The position numbers were made by a program, and so were the translations under genes. 22,185 bases of DNA, taken from assembly GCA_043785585.1 (NCBI GenBank), contig JAYVXB010000153.1, positions 1 to 22,185 on the forward strand, read 5' to 3'. This document shows positions 1-7,359 of the stretch, piece by piece (position 1 is the first letter of the stretch; each line of letters starts with the position of its first letter). Origin of the DNA: JBBQXV01 sp043785585 (lineage in GTDB: Bacteria > Myxococcota_A > Polyangia > Polyangiales > Polyangiaceae). The notes beneath the pieces were generated by a model. It searched no databases, had not been told where the DNA came from, and worked only from the letters and a program-made list of their open reading frames with translations.

Positions 1-411
1 ATGCGCGCGGCCCTCGTCATCATGCCGATCGCGTCGCTCGTCGGATACGGCTCGGCGTTCGTCGTCCCGACGTTGACGGTCTTGTTCTGCGCGCGCGTCG
101 CCGAAAGCAGCCTCGACTACTCGCTGTCGAACACGACGAGGCAAGCGTTGTGGCTCGTGACCGCGCGCGACGTGAAATACAAAGCGAAGCAAGTCATCGA
201 CTCGTTCGTCGTCCGCGCGGGCGACGCTGTGTCGGCGGGCATCGTGTGGCTCGGTGTCCACACGGCGATGCAGCCGCGCACGTTCATCGGCGTCAACCTC
301 GCGCTCTCGGCGCTCTGGCTCGTGATCGCGATCCTCCTCGCGCGATCGTACAAGCGCATCGTGGACGAACGCGCGGGAGCCGGCGCTTCGAGCTCGGAGG
401 CGGCTAGTTGA
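1..411 (+). CDS. C-terminal part of an Npt1/Npt2-type nucleotide (ATP/ADP) transporter, 5' end outside window
   Basis: The frame is open from base 1, so the gene starts to the left; the first ATG is not necessarily the real start. The 136 visible residues hold about three membrane helices (roughly 5-32, 73-87 and 97-115). Between the first two lies a polar stretch with ESSLDYSLSNTTRQALWL and then YKAKQVIDSFVVRAGDAVSAG. That arrangement is what I recognise from the last third of bacterial and chlamydial/rickettsial-type ATP:ADP antiporters and their MFS-like relatives. The family exchanges or imports nucleotides across the inner membrane; in free-living bacteria the substrate is usually unknown. 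The protein ends in a short Ala/Ser-rich cytoplasmic tail. Its stop codon overlaps the 3' end of the convergent outer-membrane protein gene by 8 bp. Family assignment is fairly confident; substrate is not. Confidence 0.72.
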   Translation: MRAALVIMPIASLVGYGSAFVVPTLTVLFCARVAESSLDYSLSNTTRQALWLVTARDVKYKAKQVIDSFVVRAGDAVSAGIVWLGVHTAMQPRTFIGVNLALSALWLVIAILLARSYKRIVDERAGAGASSSEAAS

Positions 412-1249
412 ATCCGATGCCGCTCGTGACGAGCAGGCCGACGTCGTGCTTGTTGCCGAAGCGATCGTCCGCGGTCGGCTGACCGTCCACGCGAATGGCC
501 GCGTACGGACGGAGCTCGATCACGCGCCACAAGAGCGCGCCGAACCGCATGTCGTAACCGGCGCCGATCTCGACGCCGAGGTGCCAGTTCTCTTCGCGGT
601 TCGCTCCGTGCACGAAGCCGGTGCGAAACTCGGGACCCGCGCGCAGGAAGGCGCCGTCGATCGCGCGCGGCTCGGCGTTGAAGCGGTAGAGCGCCGACAG
701 GTGCGCCGATCCTTCGGTGACGCCCGCCGCGACGCCGCCGCCGAGCGCGAAGATGTCCATGCCAAAGCCCCAATTGTCACCGAAGAATGCCATGCAGAGA
801 CCGCCGCCGAATCGGAAGCCCGACGTGAGACCGACGCGCATCGCGGGACACAGCGTGATGCCGATCGCGGTGTTCGATGCGCCGCCGCCTCCACCTGAGT
901 ACGGCGCGTACGACCGCGGCGTGCTCGGCGGCGGCGGAGCGCTGGGCGAGGGTGGCGGTGGTGGTGCTGGCGGCGACGGTGGAGGCGGCGCCGTCGGAGG
1001 CGGAAGCGGTGGCGGAGGTGGTGATGGCGGCGGTTGCGGAGCGGTGCCCGTCGCGCGCCCCGATGCCGTCGCGCTCCCCGTCGCGCCGCCCGGCCCGACC
1101 TGACCTCCGACGCGCACGTGCCCTTGCGCGTCCATGCAGACCGTCGTGCCGGGAACGCACGTGACCGGCGGTTGCGGCTGCTGCGCGAACGCGACGAACG
1201 GAACGCCCGACGCGAGCGCGAGGAGCGCCGAGAGAGCACGTCGATTCAC
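404..1249 (-). CDS. Proline-rich outer-membrane/secreted protein with signal peptide
   Basis: 281 residues from a GTG start; the frame stays open upstream, but the signal peptide begins here. Residues 1-22 form a signal peptide (basic NRR, hydrophobic core, cleavage after AFA). A small domain with two cysteines (C31, C38) follows, then a run of almost pure Pro/Ser/Ala at about 71-112, then a Gly-rich patch (119-124). The C-terminal 155 residues have alternating hydrophobic/aromatic strands typical of a small outer-membrane beta barrel and end in GIGFN. The Pro-rich part probably spans periplasm or peptidoglycan. The gene begins 35 bp after the polB stop codon on the same strand, so co-transcription is possible, though no functional link is apparent. 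No named family was recognised; a barrel is inferred from pattern only. Confidence 0.75.
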   Translation of the reverse strand: MNRRALSALLALASGVPFVAFAQQPQPPVTCVPGTTVCMDAQGHVRVGGQVGPGGATGSATASGRATGTAPQPPPSPPPPPLPPPTAPPPPSPPAPPPPPSPSAPPPPSTPRSYAPYSGGGGGASNTAIGITLCPAMRVGLTSGFRFGGGLCMAFFGDNWGFGMDIFALGGGVAAGVTEGSAHLSALYRFNAEPRAIDGAFLRAGPEFRTGFVHGANREENWHLGVEIGAGYDMRFGALLWRVIELRPYAAIRVDGQPTADDRFGNKHDVGLLVTSGIGFN

Positions 1250-1284
1250 GTCGTCGAGAGTAGAGGCAAAGACGGCGACGCGAT

Positions 1285-3585
1285 CTAAAAGAGGCTCCCC
1301 TGCGAGCCCGCGATCTTCGCGAAGCTCGTCCCGACGAACGGGAGCACGACGTCGCACACGGGGGCGAGCTGCTTCTCGAGGTAGTGAGCGTAGTCGATCG
1401 GCGCCGAGCGCTTCTCGATCGGCTCGGCGCCTCGCACCGTCATGACGTACTCGACCTCGGTCGCCCCCTCCCCCTCTCCTTCCATCATGCGAGCGGCCCT
1501 CACGTGCGGCGGCGCGCCGTCGCGCGTGTAGTCGCCGAGCTCGCGACGCAGACGCTTTCGATAGACGAGCTCGTCGTCGAGCGCGCCCGCTGCGAGATCG
1601 CGCGCGATCTCTTCGAGCCACGACGCGAACGGCTCGTCGAAGAAGACGCGACGCAGGAGCTCCTTTTGCACGCGGCGCGCGAGCGGAGTCCAATCGGTCC
1701 GGACCGCCTCGAGCCCGCGCACGACGAGCTCGACGGATCCCGCCTTGCGCACGATGCCTGCGTAGCGCTTCTTCGAGCCGCGTTCGCTCCCACGCATCGT
1801 GGGCATGAGGAAGCGCAGGTAGTGCGATTCGAAGCGGAGCTCCAAGCGGCTCTCGACGCGGACGTCGTGCGCGATCTCTTCGCGTAGCGTCCGCGTGAGC
1901 GTCTCGGCGAGCGCACGGCCGCGCGCCGCGGCGTCGCTCTCGCTCGGCTCGTCGCGGAGGTGAACGAAGAGCGAGTCGGTGTCGCCGTAGAGGACCGCGA
2001 GCCCTTGGGCTTCGAAGAACGCGCGCGCACGCTCGATGATCGCGTGACCGCGGCGCGTGATCGACGTGGGGAGGCGCGCGTCGAAGAAGCGGCAGCCGGG
2101 CGTCCCGAGCACGCCGTAGAACGAGTTCATCAGGATCTTGATCGCGCGGGAGAGCGCGTCGTTCTTCGCGAGCATCGCCTGCGATCGCGCCTCGTGCAGC
2201 GTCTCGATCATCGCCGGGAGGATCGCGCCGCTTCGCGCGAACGCCGCGCCGTCTTCGCCCGGGATCGGATCGTCGCCCGGCTGGCAGAGACCGAGCGGAT
2301 CGATTTGAAACGTGCGAATGATGCTCGGATACAAGCTGCGAAAGTCGAACGCGAGCACGTCGCGGAAGAGACCAGGGACGGACTCGAGGACGTGGCCGCC
2401 GGGGCTGGCGGTGGCGTCGATCGATGCGCCGACGTCGGGCGCGACGAAGCCTTTGCGATGCAGGCGCGGCAAGTACAAGTGGTCGAATGCGGCCACCGAG
2501 CCGCCTTGACGATCCATGGGCAACCCGGTGAGGCGCGCGCGCTCCATCGCGAAGCCGAGGAGATCGGCCTTCGCGAAGATGTCGAGCACGAGGCGGCAGT
2601 CCTCGAGGTTGTACGCCGCGAGCGCGTCGACGTCCTCGGCGTACATGCGTTGGATCTCGGCGAGCGCGTCCTTGGTCGGAGCGATCTTCTTGCCGCGTCC
2701 GAGGAGCTCGCGCGCCACGCGATCGAGCGTAAAGCGCTCGAAGTGCCACGTCGCGGACTTCAAGGTCGCGATGCCGTCGAGCACGACGCGTCCGGGCACG
2801 CGGGCGATCGAGACTTGTTGAGGCGTGGAGCCGGCGAGGACGCGCGCGCTCTCACCGGCTCGGCCGATCGCGAACGGGACGCGGTGAACGCGGCACCGCG
2901 CTTCGAGGACGGCGAGGTCGAACTCGACGACGTTCCAGCCGCAGATCACGTCCGGATCGATCGCTCGAACCTCCGCGCAGAGCGCCTCGAGGAGCGCGCG
3001 CTCGTCGGCCACGAAGACGATCGGGTCGCGAGGCACGCCTGCGCCGCGGACGAAGACGCGTTCGCGCTCGCCTGTCGCGATCGCCGCCGAAAGCAGCGGC
3101 CCATCGAAGCCGTCGGTCTCGATGTCGAGCGCGAGAAGGGAGAGCTCGGGGCGAACGTCTCCCGTCTTGACGCGCGGGTTCTCGAAGTGGAGGACGCCTC
3201 GCCGCTCGGTCGCGTCGCCTTCGATCCGCATCGACGCGGTCACGAAGCGCTCCATCAGAAAGCGATCCGACGGCTTCACGTCCGACTCGAGCGCGACGCC
3301 GAGGGTCGCGCGCAGCCGATCGCGCTCGGCGAGGAGCGCGCGCTGCGAGCGGAAGTAGACCGCGTCGACGCGGTGACCTTGGAGCGTGGCGAGCGCGACC
3401 GACGCTCTTCGATCGGCGCGCACCTCCGAGTGCGGCAGCACGAACATGACCGCCTCTTGGCGCGTGAAGCGCGCGCGCACCGGCCCGTCCGTCGACCGCG
3501 CCCAGAGGACGATCTCGACGCCGTCGTCGCCGTCGCGCCACTCGCGCGAGAGCAGGAACGCATCGAGTCGGTGGGCGCGGATCAT
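1285..3585 (-). CDS. polB: Family-B DNA polymerase (DNA polymerase II)
   Basis: 766 residues, close to the E. coli Pol II length of 783. All catalytic motifs are visible. The 3'-5' exonuclease has Exo I LALDIETDG (D154, E156), Exo II GWNVVEFD (N218, D223) and Exo III YNLEDC (Y325, D329). The polymerase has motif A DFRSLYPSI (D414), motif B KILMNSFYG (K483, Y490) and motif C YGDTDS (D535, D537). Both activities should therefore be intact. Pol II acts in translesion synthesis and replication restart. The chosen ATG gives MIRAHRLDAFLLSREW, the usual N-terminus of this group; the longer open frame upstream (to 4524) only shadows the peptidase gene. The gene is divergent from the M1 peptidase across 33 bp. 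No LexA-type box could be recognised. Confidence 0.95.
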   Translation of the reverse strand: MIRAHRLDAFLLSREWRDGDDGVEIVLWARSTDGPVRARFTRQEAVMFVLPHSEVRADRRASVALATLQGHRVDAVYFRSQRALLAERDRLRATLGVALESDVKPSDRFLMERFVTASMRIEGDATERRGVLHFENPRVKTGDVRPELSLLALDIETDGFDGPLLSAAIATGERERVFVRGAGVPRDPIVFVADERALLEALCAEVRAIDPDVICGWNVVEFDLAVLEARCRVHRVPFAIGRAGESARVLAGSTPQQVSIARVPGRVVLDGIATLKSATWHFERFTLDRVARELLGRGKKIAPTKDALAEIQRMYAEDVDALAAYNLEDCRLVLDIFAKADLLGFAMERARLTGLPMDRQGGSVAAFDHLYLPRLHRKGFVAPDVGASIDATASPGGHVLESVPGLFRDVLAFDFRSLYPSIIRTFQIDPLGLCQPGDDPIPGEDGAAFARSGAILPAMIETLHEARSQAMLAKNDALSRAIKILMNSFYGVLGTPGCRFFDARLPTSITRRGHAIIERARAFFEAQGLAVLYGDTDSLFVHLRDEPSESDAAARGRALAETLTRTLREEIAHDVRVESRLELRFESHYLRFLMPTMRGSERGSKKRYAGIVRKAGSVELVVRGLEAVRTDWTPLARRVQKELLRRVFFDEPFASWLEEIARDLAAGALDDELVYRKRLRRELGDYTRDGAPPHVRAARMMEGEGEGATEVEYVMTVRGAEPIEKRSAPIDYAHYLEKQLAPVCDVVLPFVGTSFAKIAGSQGSLF

Positions 3586-3593
3586 CCCGACGC

Positions 3594-3610
3594 ACCATAG
3601 CGTGTAGCAT
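3594..3610. promoter_or_regulatory. Divergent leaderless-type promoter pair between polB and the M1 peptidase
   Basis: Only 33 bp separate the two start codons. On the plus strand TAGCAT (3605-3610) lies 8 nt before the peptidase ATG at 3619. On the minus strand TATGGT (3599-3594) lies 8 nt before the polB ATG at 3585. Both fit the TANNNT -10 pattern at the distance expected for leaderless transcripts, and neither gene has a Shine-Dalgarno sequence. The -35 positions would overlap the opposite gene's start. The match is suggestive, not proven. Confidence 0.4.
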
Positions 3611-3618
3611 CGCCCCCG

Positions 3619-4989
3619 ATGACTCAGCTGCGCGCGCTCGTCGTGACGGCGTTCTGCGCGTGCGCGCCCGCCGCGCTTCCGACGAGCGCACCGGTCCACG
3701 CGCCGATCGCGGATTGCTCGGATGCGGACGCCGTCGATGTCGTCGGTCACGCGATCGATCTCCAGCTCGCCTTCGATCCGCCGTCCTTGGCCGGCCGCGG
3801 TGTGATTCGCGTCGTCGCGCGACGCGACGCGAGCGCGGTCGCGCTGGACGCGCACGCGCTCCGGATCTCGGAGGTCGCGAGCGACGCCGGCGCGCTCCGT
3901 TTCACGCACGCCGACGGGCGGCTCTGCGTCGACCTCGCGCGCCCGATCGCCGCGGGCGCGACGACGTCGCTCCACGTCGTGTGGAACGCGGCGATCGATC
4001 GCTCGACGCCGCGCTTCGCGGGCGCGCAAGTCTGGGCCGGCTACGACGCCGCGGCGTGGATGCCGACGAGGCAGGATCCCGCAGCGCGCGCGACGCTCGC
4101 GTTGCGGCTGACGACGCCGTCGGACGCGAACGTGACCGCGTCCGGTCGCCTGGTCTCGCGCACGCCGAGAGACGACGGCACGACGACGCATTCGTTCGCG
4201 CTCGACCGACCCTCGCCTCCGTTCCTGTACGCGTTCGCGGCGGGCCGCTTCGCCGCGGCCGATCTCGACGTCGACGGCGTCACGTTGCGCGCGCTCGGGC
4301 CTCCGCACGCGAACCTGGCGGGCGCGCTCGCGATCACCGCGCCGATGCTCCGCTTCCTCCGCGATCACGTCGGGCCGCCGCCATCGAACGAGTACATGCA
4401 AGTGTTCGTCAAAGGCGACGCTGCACAAGAAGCCGCGGGCTTCGCGCTCCTCTCTGCCGGCGCGCTCGAGGACGTTCGCAACGATCCGACGGAGGACTGG
4501 ATCTTCTCGCACGAGCTCGCGCACCAGTGGTTCGCGTGGCTGGTGCCGTGCGCCGACTTCGCGGACTTCTGGCTCAACGAAGGATTCGCGACGTTCCTGA
4601 CCGCGGCGATCAAGGAGGAGCGTTGGGGACGCGCGGCGTACGAGCGTGAGCTTCGGCTATGGCGCCAACGCTCCGCGAAAGTGCACGCCGATGGACGCGA
4701 CGCTCCCCTTTCCCTCTCTCCACCGTCCGCGCCGGCGCGCCGCCCGCCGCGCGAAGCGGAGCTGCAAGCGCGCGGCGTGACGTACGCGCGCGGGGCGCTC
4801 GTCCTCGACAAGCTGCGAACGGAGCTGGGTGACGCGGTCTTCTGGGCGGGCGTGCGCCGTTACGTCACCGATCGCGCCGGCAAGAGCGCGCGCACCGAGG
4901 ATCTGCGCCGCGCGTTCGAGGCCGCGAGCGGGCGCGACCTGCGGGGCTTCTTCGATCGTTGGGTGTACGCGGCGGCGCCGGATCTGTGA
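3619..4989 (+). CDS. M1-family (aminopeptidase N-like) zinc metallopeptidase, exported
   Basis: 456 residues. The zinc site is HELAH (H298, E299, H302) followed by the third ligand E321 in NEGFATFL, the M1 HEXXH-(18)-E signature. Y389 in GVTYARGALVLDKLR is the usual catalytic tyrosine. The region before the zinc site (AQEAAGFALL, about 269-278) stands where GAMEN normally sits and is divergent, so substrate N-terminus recognition may differ. The N-terminus MTQLRALVVTAFCACAPA looks like a signal peptide, possibly lipoprotein-like, though the lipobox is not canonical. The protein has the beta-sandwich N-domain (about 40-225) and catalytic domain but lacks the long C-terminal helical domain of PepN. 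It converges on mutM with 27 bp between stops; the gap contains a perfect 12-bp palindrome (5001-5012). Confidence 0.9.
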   Translation: MTQLRALVVTAFCACAPAALPTSAPVHAPIADCSDADAVDVVGHAIDLQLAFDPPSLAGRGVIRVVARRDASAVALDAHALRISEVASDAGALRFTHADGRLCVDLARPIAAGATTSLHVVWNAAIDRSTPRFAGAQVWAGYDAAAWMPTRQDPAARATLALRLTTPSDANVTASGRLVSRTPRDDGTTTHSFALDRPSPPFLYAFAAGRFAAADLDVDGVTLRALGPPHANLAGALAITAPMLRFLRDHVGPPPSNEYMQVFVKGDAAQEAAGFALLSAGALEDVRNDPTEDWIFSHELAHQWFAWLVPCADFADFWLNEGFATFLTAAIKEERWGRAAYERELRLWRQRSAKVHADGRDAPLSLSPPSAPARRPPREAELQARGVTYARGALVLDKLRTELGDAVFWAGVRRYVTDRAGKSARTEDLRRAFEAASGRDLRGFFDRWVYAAAPDL

Positions 4990-5016
4990 CGACGGCGCGT
5001 CGATGCGCATCGTGCG

Positions 5017-5823
5017 TCACCGAGGGCGTCGCGATCCGCTCACTTGGCATCGCGGACAAAACGCCGTCGTGCGCCCGGCGATGACGGCCCGCGCGATCGT
5101 CGTGCGGCATCGCGGGCACGGGTCGCCGGTACGGCCGTAGATCGCGAGCACGTCCTGCCATTCGTCGTCCGTCGCCTTGGCGCGCGTCGCGAGCTCGCGC
5201 CGAATCTCGTCGCGGAGCGCGCGTGCGATCGCTGCGAGCTCCTTTCGCGAAAGCGCGTTGCTCGGCGCGCGCGGATCGATGCGCGCGTGCCAGAACGCTT
5301 CGGTCGCGAGGATGTTGCCGATCCCTGCGAGGACGCGTTGATCCATCACGATGTCTTTGATCGCGCGCCGGCTCCGCGCGAAGTCGGCGAGGCGATCGAC
5401 GTCGATGCCGCCGGCGAGCGGATCGGGGCCGAGCGCGTCCCACTCCGGGAACTCGCTCGTCACGACGAGCCTCCCGAACCTTCGCGCGTCGACGTAGCGA
5501 AGGCTCGCGCGCGATCGCCCGCGCGCGACGTCGATCCGCGCGCGCTCGAAGCGCTCTGGTGCGCTCGCGACCTCGCGCACGACCCACCATCCTGTCATCC
5601 CGAGATGCGAGAACAGGCGACCGTCGTCGAGCGCGATCATCAGCCATTTGCCGCGGCGCACGACGTCGGAGACTCGGCGCCCGACGAGCGCGCGTCCGAA
5701 CGCGACGGGCGCGTGCGGTCGCAAGAGTCGTCGATCGGGCGACGAAGCGGCGACGATCCGCGCGCCGACCAACGCGCCTTCGAGACGCTGCTTGATGAAT
5801 TCGACGTCGGGAAGCTCGGGCAT
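5017..5823 (-). CDS. mutM: Formamidopyrimidine-DNA glycosylase (Fpg/MutM family)
   Basis: 268 residues, the normal Fpg length. It begins MPELPDVE, so the catalytic Pro2 and Glu3 are present after Met removal. K59 in RRGKWLMIAL is the conserved beta-lysine and N170 in LAGIGNILATEAFW belongs to the H2TH DNA-binding helix region. The C-terminal zinc finger is complete: C236-x2-C239 and C256-x2-C259, with the lesion-reading GRTT turn at 250-253. The enzyme removes 8-oxoguanine and ring-opened purines and nicks the strand by beta/delta elimination. The first motif is PELPD rather than the commoner PELPE, and Nei/Fpg sub-type cannot be fixed by eye, but the intact zinc finger and GR-T-T turn favour Fpg. 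It is transcribed towards the peptidase. Confidence 0.92.
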   Translation of the reverse strand: MPELPDVEFIKQRLEGALVGARIVAASSPDRRLLRPHAPVAFGRALVGRRVSDVVRRGKWLMIALDDGRLFSHLGMTGWWVVREVASAPERFERARIDVARGRSRASLRYVDARRFGRLVVTSEFPEWDALGPDPLAGGIDVDRLADFARSRRAIKDIVMDQRVLAGIGNILATEAFWHARIDPRAPSNALSRKELAAIARALRDEIRRELATRAKATDDEWQDVLAIYGRTGDPCPRCRTTIARAVIAGRTTAFCPRCQVSGSRRPR

Positions 5824-5896
5824 CCGTCCGTTCGATGCGTATCATCGCCGCCCCGGTCGCGGGTGTCGCGGGTGAAGTGACGCGGAACGGCGACGT

Positions 5897-6064
5897 CTAC
5901 TTCGACCGCGAGCTTCTCGCCGGCCACTCCTTCGCGGAGGGCAACCGCTCGCTCCGCGGCGGCAATCGCCGAAAGCGAACGTCGAGGGGTCGCGCGTCAC
6001 CTTTGATCGCATCGAGAGCACGGACGATGCGTTCGAGCCAAACCGTGTCCGCCGAATCGTTCAT
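5897..6064 (-). CDS. Possible small or broken ORF upstream of mutM (weak)
   Basis: 55 residues from ATG at 6064. The first half (MNDSADTVWLERIVRALDAI, then KGDARPLDVRF) looks like real helical protein, while the second half becomes Arg/Pro-rich as if out of frame. In the +1-shifted frame the sequence becomes protein-like again (SAIAAAERAVALREGVAGEK, then LAVEVDVAVPRH), which would fit a frameshifted remnant. No family was recognised. Chance cannot be excluded in such GC-rich DNA. Confidence 0.2.
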   Translation of the reverse strand: MNDSADTVWLERIVRALDAIKGDARPLDVRFRRLPPRSERLPSAKEWPARSSRSK

Positions 6065-6117
6065 GCCCTCACACGTTGCAGTCGCCGTGCCGCGTCCGTT
6101 GAACGATCACGAACGCT

Positions 6118-6141
6118 GGAACGTCCATCGGAACGTCCATC
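6118..6141. repeat. Perfect 12-bp tandem duplication
   Basis: The unit GGAACGTCCATC occurs twice with no spacer (6118-6129 and 6130-6141). It lies in the interval upstream of the small-protein cluster. It is probably a recent slippage product; a role as a binding site is only possible. Confidence 0.7.
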
Positions 6142-6307
6142 GCCGTCGGCGCGACGGTCGATGCCTACTGCCACGTCTGTGGCGGCATGGCGGTCGCATT
6201 TGCGCCCGGGCGCCGTCGGCATCGCGAGCCGCGCCGCGAGAAGCGCCCGTAGCCGCGAAAACGTGGGCGACGGCGCTGCGGCACGACCCGTGCTCGCTGG
6301 GGCATCC

Positions 6308-6643
6308 ATGCGAACGAACCAAGCGAAGCCCCAACCCAAACCGAAGAGCACGCCCCAAGCGAACGAAGGCGAGGGAGGTGTCTCGGCCGCGCGCCGTTAC
6401 GACGCCGGCGCGGAGAAGACCGCGAAGTCCGGTGCTGTCGACGGTCTCGCGAAGAAGGCGGCGCATGCTCTCGACGGAGCGGAGGGCGCAGACCTTCGAG
6501 ATGCCGAAGTCGTCGCGAGCCAGGGACCGGGAGCGATGCGGGCGCAAGCGCCGTCACGCGACTCGTTGGATCGCGCGGACGACGAAGGCATGACCGCGCC
6601 GCTTCCGAAACCCGCGTCGCCCGCGTCGAGGGCGCGGAAGTGA
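6308..6643 (+). CDS. Small hydrophilic, highly charged protein (stress-type, unknown function)
   Basis: 111 residues, no membrane segment or signal peptide. The N-terminus is Lys/Pro/Gln-rich (KPQPKPKSTPQ). The conserved-looking centre (about 22-75) reads EGEGGVSAARRYDAGAEKTAK followed by an Ala/Lys/Asp/Glu helix ending DGAEGADLRDAE. This resembles a group of short hydrophilic proteins found in many proteobacteria that carry an 'ARRYD...AEK...LDG.EG' pattern; their function is not known to me. ATG at 6308 is chosen because sequence before it in the open frame is Arg/Ala-rich and unlike protein. The stop overlaps the next gene's GTG start. It is the first gene of a likely three-gene cluster with 6640 and 6986. 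Confidence 0.7.
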   Translation: MRTNQAKPQPKPKSTPQANEGEGGVSAARRYDAGAEKTAKSGAVDGLAKKAAHALDGAEGADLRDAEVVASQGPGAMRAQAPSRDSLDRADDEGMTAPLPKPASPASRARK

Positions 6644-6954
6644 ACGCGCCCGCGGACAACACCGAGTGCGTGCACGTGCGGGACGTCGTGAGGAACGCGA
6701 CGCACCGCTTGCCTCGAGAGTGCGCGATGCTTCGCGTTCCCTACGAGCTGTTCCGCCCCTCGGGTGTCGTTCGCGTGCACGACGGTGTTGCGACGTACAC
6801 GTCGCGGGGCGAGGTGGCCACCGGGCGTGTCGCCCCGGGCGCGCTGAGCGATGCACAGCCGGGCGAGCGCGTGCTCGTTCAGCTGCCGCCGTCCATCGAG
6901 GGCGAGTGGTGGCTCTGCGAGATCGAAGAAGCGAACGGGGTTGCTGCCTCGTGA
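6640..6954 (+). CDS. Small protein of unknown function, translationally coupled to the upstream gene
   Basis: 104 residues from a GTG whose last two bases are part of the TGA of the preceding gene (GTGA overlap, 6640-6643), which suggests translational coupling. The protein has no signal peptide or membrane helix. The C-terminal half (about 40-100) looks like a small beta-rich fold: VVRVHDGVATYTSRGEVATG, then LSDAQPGERVLVQLPP and GEWWLCEIEE. No family was recognised. The gene is real-looking because it is coupled upstream and is followed 31 bp later by a gene with a good ribosome binding site. Its neighbours suggest a role in envelope or general stress, by association only. Confidence 0.6.
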   Translation: MNAPADNTECVHVRDVVRNATHRLPRECAMLRVPYELFRPSGVVRVHDGVATYTSRGEVATGRVAPGALSDAQPGERVLVQLPPSIEGEWWLCEIEEANGVAAS

Positions 6955-6985
6955 GCCGGCATCCCCACGACAGGAGCACAGCCAC

Positions 6986-7276
6986 ATGAGCACCTCTGCA
7001 TTCGTCTTCGGTTGGATCTTCATCGGGTTCGCGGCGGCGATTGCCGCGTTCATTCTCCCGTTTCGCCGCGGGCTCATCGGCATCGTCGCGAACATCGTGG
7101 TCGGAGTCGCAGGCGCGACCAGCGGGGCGCTCCTCGGCATCGCCGCCGGCATGTCGAGCTCGGCTCGCGATCCGTTCGGATTCGCCCTCGCCGGTCTCGG
7201 AGCGATCGCGTTCCTCGCGCTCCTTCATGTGATTTGGGAGCGCTCGACACGGGTCGCGCGGCACGCGGTCGAGTAG
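6986..7276 (+). CDS. GlsB/YeaQ/YmgE-like small membrane protein
   Basis: 96 residues with about three hydrophobic segments (5-23, 29-52 and 62-83). The layout is that of the GlsB/YeaQ/YmgE (transglycosylase-associated) family: a first helix followed by a basic turn (PFRRG), then IVANIVVGVAGATSGALLGI with Gly-rich small-residue packing, then a third helix. The start is set by ATG 6986 with CAGGAG (6971-6976) upstream; the longer open frame from 6851 is not protein-like. Members are small stress-inducible inner-membrane proteins of unknown biochemical role. It is the last gene of the 6308-7276 cluster and is followed by a strong hairpin at 7301. The family call is by topology and pattern, so moderate. 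Confidence 0.7.
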   Translation: MSTSAFVFGWIFIGFAAAIAAFILPFRRGLIGIVANIVVGVAGATSGALLGIAAGMSSSARDPFGFALAGLGAIAFLALLHVIWERSTRVARHAVE

Positions 7277-7300
7277 CGCAACGCCTTCGCGCGCGACGAA

Positions 7301-7344
7301 CCCCGCGTGGTCGATGCAGAGAGCATCGCCGCGCGGGGCCTTTG
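7301..7344. terminator. Strong hairpin between convergent genes
   Basis: CCCCGCGTGG (7301-7310) pairs with CCGCGCGGGG (7329-7338) with one G-T pair. A bulged T then leads to CGATGC (7312-7317) pairing with GCATCG (7323-7328) across an AGAGA loop (7318-7322), about 16 pairs in all. On the plus strand it is followed by CCTTTGT, only a weak T-run. It lies between the stop codons of the membrane protein gene and the convergent lipoprotein gene and could serve both. Confidence 0.6.
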
Positions 7345-7359
7345 TACCGTCGTTCGCGA

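Larger units (their letters stand above)
5824..6307. other. Gene-poor interval with no convincing CDS
   Basis: This 484-bp stretch lies between the divergent starts of mutM and the small stress-type gene at 6308, so it should carry their promoters. Open frames exist on both strands, but none has a good start with a recognisable protein. One short minus-strand frame (5897-6064) and one plus-strand stretch without a start codon (about 6103-6230, containing AYCHVCGGMAVAFAPG) look protein-like and may be decayed coding sequence. A 12-bp tandem duplication lies at 6118-6141. Confidence 0.5.

Noticed and set aside
1960..3600. 546-codon plus-strand frame opposite polB
   Set aside because: polB has all exonuclease and polymerase motifs; the opposite frame has none.
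5001..5012. Perfect palindrome CGATGCGCATCG as terminator between the peptidase and mutM
   Set aside because: No room for a loop without losing most pairs and no T-run follows; chance is likely in this GC-rich context.
6397..7152. 251-codon minus-strand frame opposite the three small genes
   Set aside because: Met/Pro-rich where it mirrors the membrane helices of the 6986 gene; no start signal or family. The plus-strand genes have coupling and a ribosome binding site.
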